In this document: positions 6,707 to 15,150 of the stretch, in pieces
Layout: every line of letters begins with the position of its first letter
Position numbering within the stretch: the first letter of the stretch is position 1
Source: an uncultured Prevotellaceae bacterium
GTDB lineage: Bacteria > Bacteroidota > Bacteroidia > Bacteroidales > Bacteroidaceae
Direction of reading: 5' to 3'
NCBI GenBank assembly: GCA_947303695.1
Contig: CAMYYX010000011.1
Location: 1-21,537 of the forward strand
Length of the DNA: 21,537 nt
Made by a program: the position numbers and the translations under genes
Notes under the pieces: model-generated
Told to the model about the DNA's origin: nothing
The model's database searches: none
The model's input: only the letters and a program-made list of their open reading frames with translations

Positions 6707-9700
6707 AAAAACGATTCCTTTTAGCATATATCGCATTGCTATCTGGCCTTACCATGATGGCACAACAACGTAGCTGCGGCTTGTGGATCAATGAAATACC
6801 ACTTGTGGCAGACACGATAGACAACACCATATATGCCACGATAGAGCCAAGTACCGGCCCTACCTTCAAAGGAACCTTGCGCTGGGATGAGAACCGCTTT
6901 ACAAGCGTGCAATTGAACGATGTCGCTCTTGAAAACGGTAAGAACGGTAATGTAGAAGTGTCCTCTTGGATGGATAATGTTTCAAGTAAACTCGTTATTA
7001 CGGACAGTGAAAGCAAGCAATGGACACTTCGATTCAGCACGTTACCATTCATACTGTTAGACTGTCCGATGAAAGAGATGGACAGAACCTATTCCATGAC
7101 GAAAGGTACCGAGGGGCACAACAAGAAATTCCCTGGACACGTAATCGTCATTGATGCCCGATGCAGAACCAAACTAAAGGATTCCCAAGTGGAAGGAATT
7201 GCATGCTATGAGTCAGATGTAAGAACACGTCTGCGTGGAGCAACGACCGGTTCACAACCCAAGCAGAGCCTCAACATCTCACTCGTTAATGGCGAAGAGA
7301 GTCAGGATGCCCACCTGTTGGGATACCGGAAAGATGATGACTGGATACTTTCAGCAGAGTACCTTGATTACGGTCGTATGCGTAATCGAGTACTGATGGA
7401 TTTATGGACAACTGTCGACCGACTGCCGTACGACACAGACAACAAATATCAATGTAATGGTACACAAGGTGAGTTTGTGGAGTTGTTTATCAATGGCGGC
7501 TATTATGGAATGTATTGCTTCACGGACAAGATTGACCGTAAAAAACTCAACTTAAAAAAGACCAAGGAAGCAACAGAAACGACACCTGAGGTGACGAGAG
7601 GTCTGCTATGGAAAGCCAACTGGGAATGTAGTGAAACTTATCTGGGTGGATATGACGAAAGACCAGCCAACGATTCTTTCCTCTGGCCATACAAGGAATC
7701 AAAGAACTCGTACGGATGGGAGCAGAAGTATCCTGATGACACCATTACACAGGCATTCTTCGACCCCATATGCGACTTGTGTGACTTCTTTGATACGAAA
7801 GAATTCAAGACCACATACGAAGATTGGCTGTATGAAGATAATGTCATTGATTTCATGCTTTTCATCCAGGCATTCCAATTGGTTGATAATCAGAAAAAGA
7901 ATTACTATCTAAGTGTACGGAACTGGGACAAGGAACACAAGTTCCTATTTACACTATGGGATCTGGACGGTTCGATTGGTCGTATGGCTGGAGGTAGTGA
8001 AGCGAGCAAAGACTCAAAACAGATGGCTTGGGGAGAGAAACTGGGATACCATCACCTGATCCATGTATTCAAGACGAAGAAAGAACGTCCTGATGACTTC
8101 GCCACAAAGATGAACAATCGTTGGCAGTACCTCTCAACCCATGAATTATCGCTCGAAAGCATCAGAGCGTTGATGGAGAAATATGCCAACCTGTTTGTTA
8201 CTTCCGGTGCATGGAAGAGAGAGAGAGACCGCTGGGTACCTACTTATAAAAAGAACACCATCAAGATAACGGATACTCCACAGGAGGAGGTTGAGTTCAT
8301 GATGGCATTCCTTGAAGAAAACTATGCCATCTTCAATGAGAAAATGGAATCGGACAAGTGGACACCTCATGACGAATACAACGAAGAACAATATATCAAG
8401 GAGAAAACTCCTCAGGCCCTGTATGTGATAGGAAATGATGTCTATTCAAAACATGAGGACAGCAAAGTCACGATGCAAGGACAGGTGGATCAGGAAGTTG
8501 TAGCCGGCATCTCCCAGATTAAATATAAGGATGGTCAGATGATCATTGAAAGAGAAGAAGGAATCCGGAAGTATGCCATCGAAGACATCAAGGAAGTCAA
8601 GACTCAACATATTGGCATCTACCCTACTCCTGCCTTCATTCCTGACAGCTTGAAGCATTTCTTTGATTTCGATACACATTACGCTCCTATCAATGAGTGC
8701 ATCGCCAACAAGGACACGTCGTTCGTTGTTCATCGAACCGTTCAAATTGAATTCAACGGAAAAGAAGCGAGGGTTCAGGGCAATTTGGATGGTATCACCG
8801 TCTCCGTTGAGGGTGATTCTGCATCCATCACAACCGAGCTGGAGGGATTAGCGGTTCTTGTAAACGGAACATCTGATACAGGAAAGATTCACATCGACAG
8901 CAAGTATCCATGTAAGTTGGCTGCCGCAGAAGGTGGTGCGATGCTCTCAAGCATCACTGCCAATTGTGACCTGACGATCAACACTCCTTATGCGCTGAAT
9001 TTCTACAACGGAGAGTTCGATGGTAAGTGTATCTACACAATGGGTGATGTGACCATAGAAGATGGCAATCTCTATTTCCTGCTCACCTGTTCAGGAACCC
9101 TCACAGATGCTTCATTCCCCAAAAATCCTGAATTGGGTGCACGTGCTGTATTGGCTACCAACATCTTTGTCAATGGTGGTAAGACATGCATCAAGTCTAT
9201 TGGGCATAATGGAGCTGTGGGACTGGCTGCCACCAAGAAGATGACCATCAATGGTGGTTACAACTATATCGCCACCTACGACGACCCGTTAAAGATCGGC
9301 TCAGATTTGATTATCAACGGTGGTTTCACCTTTACAACAAGTCTTACCAACGATGGTACAGATTCCAAAGGTAGTATTCACATGAATGATGGTTTTATCT
9401 GCTCATGCGGTCCTGAAGGTGCTGAAGCCGCCTTCGACGTGAAGAACTTCACGCTCAATGGTGGAACCGTCATCGGTCTCGCATTCAAGAGCGACCAGCC
9501 CAAAACCGATAAGGCAAAGCAGGCATTCTTCCGTCTGGATCACTTTAAAGGAGTAAAACGATATGTTAAAATTGTCGATGGAGAAGGTCTTGAATTGGCT
9601 TTGCTTGAGACGCAAGCCTTTGAGACACAGACTATTTTATACTCTTCTCCTCTGCTTCAGAAGGGAAGCACCTATACACTCCTTACAGGAGATACGTTAG

Positions 9701-9738
9701 ATGCATTGGAAGAGTTGACGACGATTCAAGCAGAATAA
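6703..9738 (+). CDS. CotH-type secreted kinase fused to a beta-helix carbohydrate-binding domain
   Basis: A 1011-aa exported protein. Residues 1-20 are a signal peptide (TMMA-QQ). Residues 25-150 form a beta-rich N-terminal region. Residues about 150-540 are a CotH kinase domain: RTRLRGATTGSQPKQSLNI (174-192), LLGYRKDDDWIL and MRNRVLMDLW (206-236), GEFVELFINGGYYGMY (256-271), DNQKKNYYL (395-403) and WDLDGSIG (419-426), whose two aspartates correspond to the conserved WDLD metal-binding signature. CotH proteins are atypical secreted kinases; B. subtilis CotH phosphorylates spore-coat proteins. Residues 590-635 repeat the cluster's short module (SQIKYKDGQMII, YAIEDIKEV). Residues about 675-1000 form a second beta-helix related to that of the preceding gene, including the end cap with GSTYTLL. 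The fusion suggests a kinase tethered to a glycan or to the neighbouring protein. The substrate is unknown. Confidence 0.9.
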   Translation: MKKRFLLAYIALLSGLTMMAQQRSCGLWINEIPLVADTIDNTIYATIEPSTGPTFKGTLRWDENRFTSVQLNDVALENGKNGNVEVSSWMDNVSSKLVITDSESKQWTLRFSTLPFILLDCPMKEMDRTYSMTKGTEGHNKKFPGHVIVIDARCRTKLKDSQVEGIACYESDVRTRLRGATTGSQPKQSLNISLVNGEESQDAHLLGYRKDDDWILSAEYLDYGRMRNRVLMDLWTTVDRLPYDTDNKYQCNGTQGEFVELFINGGYYGMYCFTDKIDRKKLNLKKTKEATETTPEVTRGLLWKANWECSETYLGGYDERPANDSFLWPYKESKNSYGWEQKYPDDTITQAFFDPICDLCDFFDTKEFKTTYEDWLYEDNVIDFMLFIQAFQLVDNQKKNYYLSVRNWDKEHKFLFTLWDLDGSIGRMAGGSEASKDSKQMAWGEKLGYHHLIHVFKTKKERPDDFATKMNNRWQYLSTHELSLESIRALMEKYANLFVTSGAWKRERDRWVPTYKKNTIKITDTPQEEVEFMMAFLEENYAIFNEKMESDKWTPHDEYNEEQYIKEKTPQALYVIGNDVYSKHEDSKVTMQGQVDQEVVAGISQIKYKDGQMIIEREEGIRKYAIEDIKEVKTQHIGIYPTPAFIPDSLKHFFDFDTHYAPINECIANKDTSFVVHRTVQIEFNGKEARVQGNLDGITVSVEGDSASITTELEGLAVLVNGTSDTGKIHIDSKYPCKLAAAEGGAMLSSITANCDLTINTPYALNFYNGEFDGKCIYTMGDVTIEDGNLYFLLTCSGTLTDASFPKNPELGARAVLATNIFVNGGKTCIKSIGHNGAVGLAATKKMTINGGYNYIATYDDPLKIGSDLIINGGFTFTTSLTNDGTDSKGSIHMNDGFICSCGPEGAEAAFDVKNFTLNGGTVIGLAFKSDQPKTDKAKQAFFRLDHFKGVKRYVKIVDGEGLELALLETQAFETQTILYSSPLLQKGSTYTLLTGDTLDALEELTTIQAE

Positions 9739-9762
9739 AGAAGAGAATGAAGACGTTGAGAA

Positions 9763-9804
9763 TAAAAATAATGCCTCTGGACTAAAAATAATTAAAATTA
9801 TTTT
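9763..9804. repeat. Direct and inverted A/T repeats upstream of the kinase promoter
   Basis: TAAAAATAAT occurs at 9763-9772 and again at 9783-9792, 20 nt apart (two helical turns). The second copy overlaps a perfect inverted repeat, AAAATAATT (9785-9793) with AATTATTTT (9796-9804), which runs into the -33 element of the next promoter. It could be an operator or an UP-like element, or a weak terminator for the cluster upstream. Nothing else is seen in the 125 nt between the CotH gene and the histidine kinase gene. Confidence 0.5.
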
Positions 9805-9832
9805 GCCGTTCGATTGACATTGATTATATTTG
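9802..9832 (+). promoter_or_regulatory. Promoter of the histidine kinase-lacI-uvrB run
   Basis: A TTTG -33 element (9802-9805) and TATATTTG -7 element (9825-9832) are separated by 19 nt, a full match to the Bacteroidetes promoter consensus. The start codon at 9864 follows about 31 nt after the -7 element. It is the only promoter I could find for the five genes that follow. Confidence 0.8.
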
Positions 9833-9863
9833 CAAACAGATTATACAAGATAAGATTTTTGTC

Positions 9864-12014
9864 ATGATCAACAAGCGATTTGTACAAGCAGGAGCGGTTT
9901 TGATGCTTACCGTAATGATGATGCTTTCTTGCAGGGAAAGTTCTTCACCTCGTTTCAAATTTCAACAAGCACCAAAAGAAACAATCTCGTACAGCCATGC
10001 TGACAGTATTATCTTTGCGGCAGGATATGCACAAGACTACAACAAAGTATTGACGTTGGTAGATAGTTTCTACAACATGGGTGTCATCTCGGAAATCAAT
10101 GCAAACCGTTGGCGTGGTGTAGCATACAACTATCTTGGTCAGCAACGCTCATCGGAATTCTATTACAAAAGAGTTGTGAACGCCCAAATTACGAATGATG
10201 CCGACCGATTCAGTTATATCAAGTCAGCTCGCCGTCTCTCGGAGTTGCTGGTACGCAGAGGTGCTTACGAGGATGCACTGAAGGTGTCGCTCCCCGCCTT
10301 ACAACAGTTGTCGGATACTGCATCGGAAAACCGGAAGGACAAAGCCATCTTGTTGTCAACCATCGGTACCTGTCAGTTGTACACCAATCAAATGAAACAA
10401 GCTCTGGAGAGTTATGAAGAGTCGTATCGACTTTATATGGAATCAGTAAATGCGGATAATACAGATCGTACTATCAATGACGCCATATCATGTCTGGGTA
10501 ATATCATAAAGAGCTTGTTGAATGCTGAAGCTTATGATGTGGTGGAACCTTGGATCACAAGAATGGACTCATTGGAGCATGAACTCAGAACGTTAGAAGG
10601 GAAGAATGAGACATATATCAATATCATGAACAAACACAGGGCCGATGCTCTTCTCTATAAAGCCGGGTACTTACAGGGAACGAATCAACCAACTCTTGCA
10701 TCACAAGCTTATCAAGAATACCTCAACACAGAATTCGGTCAGACGGCTCAAGGAAAAATCGCTGCCAACGAATATCTGATGCGTGCTAACCGATTCTCGG
10801 AAGCTGCCGCTAACTATAGCAAATTGAATGAGGTGATTGAAGAGCAGGGTGTAGAAATGAACCTCGACAACATCCATGATTACTTGATTCCGAAACTGAA
10901 GGCGAATGCGAAGGCAGGCCGACGGGACAGTGTCGTAGTTATGACGCTCGACCTATGTGATGTGCTCGACAGCGCCATCCATAAGAACAAGAGTGATGAG
11001 TCTGCCGAATTGGCCACCATCTACGGAACGGAGCAGAAGGAAACTGAGATTGCTAATCAGAAAGCCCAGATAGCAGAGAACGAGGCAGAGCTGTCGAATC
11101 AGCGACTCATAACGCTGGGTGTCGTCGGCGCCCTCTTACTTATATTTTTCACGATCTACGCCATCAAACATCGCCAACATGAGAAACTACTTACGGATGC
11201 GAACACGAAACTCGCTGCTGCCAACAACGAATTGGAGGTGAAGAACAAAGACCTGACCGTAGCACGTGAGAAAGCAGAAGAGGCATCGAAGATGAAGACA
11301 AACTTCATCATGCAGATATCACACGAGATTCGCACGCCACTCAATGCTGTTTGTGGATTCTCACAGGTCATCACAATGCCAGGTATGGAATTCGGTGAAG
11401 AGGAGTTGGCAGAAATCAATAACGGTATCGTTGAGAACACAGAACGTATCACCGGACTGGTGAACAAGATGTTGGAACTCTCAGATGTTGCCAACGAATC
11501 CGGTATCGAGAAGAACAATCAGGTGACGGCTAAAGATATTGCAGACGCAGCCGTAATGAAGTCTGGCATAGACAAAGCCTCACACCTTCATTTCCAGACA
11601 TACGTTGACCACGATCTCATCGAACATACCTTCGCATCAAACCTGGAGCAGGCCACTCGTGCACTCGCTCTCTTGCTTGATAATGCAATGAAGTTCACCC
11701 ACCCAGCTGAGGCTGCTGTAAAAGTAGCAGGAGGTATTGATAAGAAAGAAAAGGCTTCGCTGAATGTACAACCGAACGGTGAGGATAAGGTAGACTTCAT
11801 CGTCAGCGACACAGGTATCGGTGTTCCTCCAGAGGAAGCGGAGCATATCTTTGAGGAATTCGTACAGCTTGATGACTATTACGATGGAACTGGTATCGGA
11901 CTGACCCTCGCGCGTAGTATCGCACGTCGTCTTGGTGGAGATATCGTTCTCGACACCACCTATTCACCAGGTGCACGCTTCGTGTTCACTTTACCACTTG
12001 AAGGAAAACAATAA
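9864..12014 (+). CDS. TPR-containing sensor histidine kinase
   Basis: A 716-aa membrane sensor kinase. The N-terminus has a signal with a lipobox-like MLSC (cysteine 23). Residues about 45-370 are helical repeats of TPR type, presumably periplasmic. A coiled coil (380-413) leads into a transmembrane helix (415-436), then a second coiled coil (440-480). HisKA has the phosphoacceptor in ISHEIRTPLN (His487). HATPase_c has the N-box LDNAMKF (Asn607), G1 box DTGIG (649-653) and G2 box GTGIGL (675-680). All catalytic motifs look intact. There is no receiver or DNA-binding domain, so it is not a one-piece hybrid regulator, and no response regulator is encoded nearby. It is the first gene after a strong promoter, 31 nt before a LacI-type regulator gene. 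The signal sensed is unknown. Confidence 0.92.
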   Translation: MINKRFVQAGAVLMLTVMMMLSCRESSSPRFKFQQAPKETISYSHADSIIFAAGYAQDYNKVLTLVDSFYNMGVISEINANRWRGVAYNYLGQQRSSEFYYKRVVNAQITNDADRFSYIKSARRLSELLVRRGAYEDALKVSLPALQQLSDTASENRKDKAILLSTIGTCQLYTNQMKQALESYEESYRLYMESVNADNTDRTINDAISCLGNIIKSLLNAEAYDVVEPWITRMDSLEHELRTLEGKNETYINIMNKHRADALLYKAGYLQGTNQPTLASQAYQEYLNTEFGQTAQGKIAANEYLMRANRFSEAAANYSKLNEVIEEQGVEMNLDNIHDYLIPKLKANAKAGRRDSVVVMTLDLCDVLDSAIHKNKSDESAELATIYGTEQKETEIANQKAQIAENEAELSNQRLITLGVVGALLLIFFTIYAIKHRQHEKLLTDANTKLAAANNELEVKNKDLTVAREKAEEASKMKTNFIMQISHEIRTPLNAVCGFSQVITMPGMEFGEEELAEINNGIVENTERITGLVNKMLELSDVANESGIEKNNQVTAKDIADAAVMKSGIDKASHLHFQTYVDHDLIEHTFASNLEQATRALALLLDNAMKFTHPAEAAVKVAGGIDKKEKASLNVQPNGEDKVDFIVSDTGIGVPPEEAEHIFEEFVQLDDYYDGTGIGLTLARSIARRLGGDIVLDTTYSPGARFVFTLPLEGKQ

Positions 12015-12045
12015 AAAACTGACGATCAGACAAGACATATCAGAC

Positions 12046-13113
12046 ATGGAAATACAGCCAAAGATTCGTATCAAGGACATCGCAGAAATGGCAGGTGTCA
12101 GCGTAGGAACAGTAGACAGAGTTTTGCATGGACGGCAGAACGTATCGAAACTCAGTCTGGAGAAAGTGGAGAAAGTATTGGAAGAGATAAACTACATCCC
12201 CAACCACTATGCAAGTGCTTTGGCAAGTAACAAGACTTATAACTTTGCGGCCATCCTGCCCATGCACGAAGAAGATAGCTACTGGGCACGTGTAGAACTA
12301 GGACTCCGTGAGAGTGCTTCACGCTATAACGACTTCAAGATGTCCTTAAAGGTGTTCAGTTATGACCCATTCAACGATGACTCGTTTGAACTTCAGTGTC
12401 GTCAGTTATTGGCTTACAACCCTTGTGCTGTAGTGATTGGTCCAATCTTCAACCATAAGGCGATGATTAAGTTTACGGAGAAACTGGAGAAGAAAGACAT
12501 CCCCTACTCTCTCCTCGACTCATATTGGCCCGACCTGAACCCTGTCACCTTCTATGGTCAGGATGCACGCAGCAGTGGAGCCTTCTCGGCTCGCATTATT
12601 CTGATGGCTGCTGGGAATGCCAAGAAAATCGCTTTGTTCAAAATGTTGGGTGAAGGACGAGTAGCCAGCCGTCAGCAGTTGGAACGTGAGAAAGGATTCC
12701 GTGACTATGTAGCTGAACACAGTCCTAAGACAGAGATTATAGACCTGAACCTCTATGTCTATGACAAAGAAGGGATGAAAGACTCACTCCGTCAGTTCTT
12801 TACTGACAATAAAGACATCAAATACGGATTGTCGTTCAACTCGTCCATCCACGTCATCGGCAATTTCCTAAAAGAAGAGATGCCTAAACATCCACATATC
12901 ACCTTGTTGGGATATGATGCGATAGACTCGAACATACAATGTATGCGTGACGGATATGTTGACTTCCTCGTGGGACAGCATCCACAGCACCAAGGCCGTA
13001 ACTGCTTCCGTAGTATCTTCAACTATAAGGTGCTACGCATGAAACAGAACCTGCTGCATTATGTAGGTATAGACCTCATCATGCCGGAGAATCTGGATTT
13101 CTACAAAGACTAA
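12046..13113 (+). CDS. LacI-family transcriptional regulator
   Basis: A 355-aa regulator. Residues 6-60 form the LacI-type helix-turn-helix with hinge: IRIKDIAEMAGVSVGTVDRVL, then INYIPNHYASALAS. The rest is a periplasmic-binding-protein-like effector domain, with FAAILP opening the first strand, VVIGPIF, then ITLLGYDAID and a final YVDFLVGQHPQHQG segment resembling sugar-binding repressors. The effector, probably a sugar or related small molecule, is not identifiable. The start is set at the ATG giving MEIQPK because an upstream in-frame ATG at 11932 lies inside the kinase gene and adds a non-homologous stretch. The genes on either side are not sugar-use genes, so its targets are likely elsewhere or it regulates its own run. 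It ends 3 nt before uvrB. Confidence 0.92.
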   Translation: MEIQPKIRIKDIAEMAGVSVGTVDRVLHGRQNVSKLSLEKVEKVLEEINYIPNHYASALASNKTYNFAAILPMHEEDSYWARVELGLRESASRYNDFKMSLKVFSYDPFNDDSFELQCRQLLAYNPCAVVIGPIFNHKAMIKFTEKLEKKDIPYSLLDSYWPDLNPVTFYGQDARSSGAFSARIILMAAGNAKKIALFKMLGEGRVASRQQLEREKGFRDYVAEHSPKTEIIDLNLYVYDKEGMKDSLRQFFTDNKDIKYGLSFNSSIHVIGNFLKEEMPKHPHITLLGYDAIDSNIQCMRDGYVDFLVGQHPQHQGRNCFRSIFNYKVLRMKQNLLHYVGIDLIMPENLDFYKD

Positions 13114-13116
13114 TCT

Positions 13117-15150
13117 ATGTTCAAACTGACCTCGGAGTATCAACCTACGGGTGACCAGCCCGAAGCAATCAGACAATTAACCGAAGGTGTGCAGCAAGGA
13201 CTGCCTGCCCAGGTGTTATTGGGTGTGACCGGATCAGGAAAGACATTCACGATTGCAAATGTCATCAACAACATCAACCGCCCCACCCTCATTCTCAGTC
13301 ATAACAAGACGCTCGCTCATCAGCTTTATACAGAGATGAAAGGGTTCTTCCCAAATAATGCCGTAGAATATTACGTAAGTTACTACGACTATTATCAGCC
13401 GGAAGCTTATCTGCCCGCAACGGACACATATATTGAGAAAGATCTGGCCATTAATGAAGAGGTGGATCGTCTGCGAATTGCAGCCACACGCTCACTGCTA
13501 TCAGGAAGGAAAGATGTGATTGTGGTCAGTTCGGTATCGTGTATCTATGGCATGGGGTCACCTGTCGACTTTGCAGCGAACACCATCGCCATCAAGGTGG
13601 GGCAAGCATTAGATATCAACGTGTTGCTCCGAAGATTGGTTGACAGCATGTATACGCGTGATGATATCGAACTCAAACGAGGACATTTCAGTGTAAAAGG
13701 AGAAACCGTCAATATCGCATTAGCTTATGACGATCGGAACCTACGCATACGTTTTGCATGGGACGAGATTGAAAGTATTGAAGAGGTAGAACCTGACCAA
13801 GGTTACGTACTGAATCGATGTGATGAATACAAAATCTATCCAGCCAACTTGTTCACGACAACGAAAGAACGCACACTCAGTGCTATCCACCAAATAGAAG
13901 ACGATTTGCATGAACGTATGCAGTTCTACGAGGAATTAGGTGATACCGTCAAGAAGAACCTGATTGAGACACGTGTGACCAACGATTTGGAAATGATTCG
14001 CGAGTTGGGACATTGCTCAGGGATTGAGAACTATTCCAGGTATTTCGACGGAAGAAAAGCTGGCGAACGTCCCTATTGTCTGCTTGATTTCTTTCCTGAT
14101 GATTTCCTGTTGGTTGTTGACGAGAGTCATGAGTCTGTTCCGCAAATCCGTGCTATGTACGGTGGAGACCGCCATCGAAAACAGACTTTGGTTGAATATG
14201 GTTATCGTCTGCCCGCTGCGCTCGACAACCGTCCCCTCACATTTGACGAGTTCGAATCGATGACGCATCAAACCATTTATATGTCGGCCACACCTGCGGA
14301 ATATGAATTGCAGAAATCAGAAGGAGTAGTAGCAGAACAAGTGATACGACCCACGGGACTGCTTGACCCAGAGATTGAGATGCGGCCGACAGCCAATCAG
14401 ATTGACGACTTGATGGAAGAAATCCAGCTCAGAGTTGAACAGGAAGAGCGTGTTCTGGTCACCACGATATCGAAACGAATGGCAGAAGAGTTAGCTGAGT
14501 ATCTGTTACAAAACGGAGTTCGTTGTACGTATATCCACAGTGATGTCGACACATTTGAGCGTGTGAATATCCTCAATCAGCTCCGGAATGGAGAGATTGA
14601 CGTGTTAGTGGGTGTAAACCTACTGCGAGAAGGACTGGACCTGCCTGAAGTGTCTCTTGTCGCCATCCTCGATGCAGACAAAGAAGGATTCCTGCGCAGC
14701 TATCGTTCGCTCACACAAACCATCGGACGAGCTGCACGAAACATCAACGGAAAGGCCATTCTCTATTGCGACAAGGAGACGGACAGTATCCATAAGACGA
14801 TAGAAGAGACCAACCGCAGACGTGCCAAACAAATGGCATACAATCAGGAACACGGCATCACACCTACCCAGATACGCAAAGCTCAGCACGATATAGCAGA
14901 AGGGAAACATGTGGACTATGTGGGCAAGGCATACATCGAAGAATCATTCCTCAAGGCTGCAGAAGACCCTGTGATCATGAAGATGGACGAAGAGGCACTC
15001 GACAAGACAATCGAGCACACACGCACACTCATGCAGAAAGCAGCGAAGAAACTCGATTTCATCATGGCGGCTCAATATCGTGACGAGATGCTGAAACTCG
15101 AAGAGATCAAACAATCAAAACAAAAAACATCAGAGAATACACATGAATAG
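13117..15150 (+). CDS. uvrB: UvrABC excision repair helicase subunit UvrB
   Basis: A 677-aa protein, near the usual 660-680 aa. UvrB receives damaged DNA from UvrA, verifies the lesion and recruits UvrC for nucleotide excision repair in the cytoplasm. Visible motifs are Walker A GVTGSGKT (36-43), the damage-probing beta-hairpin YYDYYQPEAYLP (89-100), VSSVSCIYGMGSP, the Walker B/DEAD-like DESH (335-338), MSATPAEYEL, and the second helicase half with VGVNLLREGLDLPEVSL and QTIGRAARN. A C-terminal UVR domain (about 637-670, MQKAAKKLDFIMAAQYRDEM) contacts UvrC. Nothing is missing. The ATG lies 3 nt after the lacI-type stop, and the gene overlaps the next by 8 nt, so it is probably transcribed with its neighbours. 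An SOS box is not apparent. Confidence 0.98.
   Translation: MFKLTSEYQPTGDQPEAIRQLTEGVQQGLPAQVLLGVTGSGKTFTIANVINNINRPTLILSHNKTLAHQLYTEMKGFFPNNAVEYYVSYYDYYQPEAYLPATDTYIEKDLAINEEVDRLRIAATRSLLSGRKDVIVVSSVSCIYGMGSPVDFAANTIAIKVGQALDINVLLRRLVDSMYTRDDIELKRGHFSVKGETVNIALAYDDRNLRIRFAWDEIESIEEVEPDQGYVLNRCDEYKIYPANLFTTTKERTLSAIHQIEDDLHERMQFYEELGDTVKKNLIETRVTNDLEMIRELGHCSGIENYSRYFDGRKAGERPYCLLDFFPDDFLLVVDESHESVPQIRAMYGGDRHRKQTLVEYGYRLPAALDNRPLTFDEFESMTHQTIYMSATPAEYELQKSEGVVAEQVIRPTGLLDPEIEMRPTANQIDDLMEEIQLRVEQEERVLVTTISKRMAEELAEYLLQNGVRCTYIHSDVDTFERVNILNQLRNGEIDVLVGVNLLREGLDLPEVSLVAILDADKEGFLRSYRSLTQTIGRAARNINGKAILYCDKETDSIHKTIEETNRRRAKQMAYNQEHGITPTQIRKAQHDIAEGKHVDYVGKAYIEESFLKAAEDPVIMKMDEEALDKTIEHTRTLMQKAAKKLDFIMAAQYRDEMLKLEEIKQSKQKTSENTHE

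Noticed and set aside
11932..12045. Upstream start for the LacI-family regulator
   Set aside because: It lies inside the histidine kinase gene, and the extra 38 residues precede the normal start of the helix-turn-helix domain.
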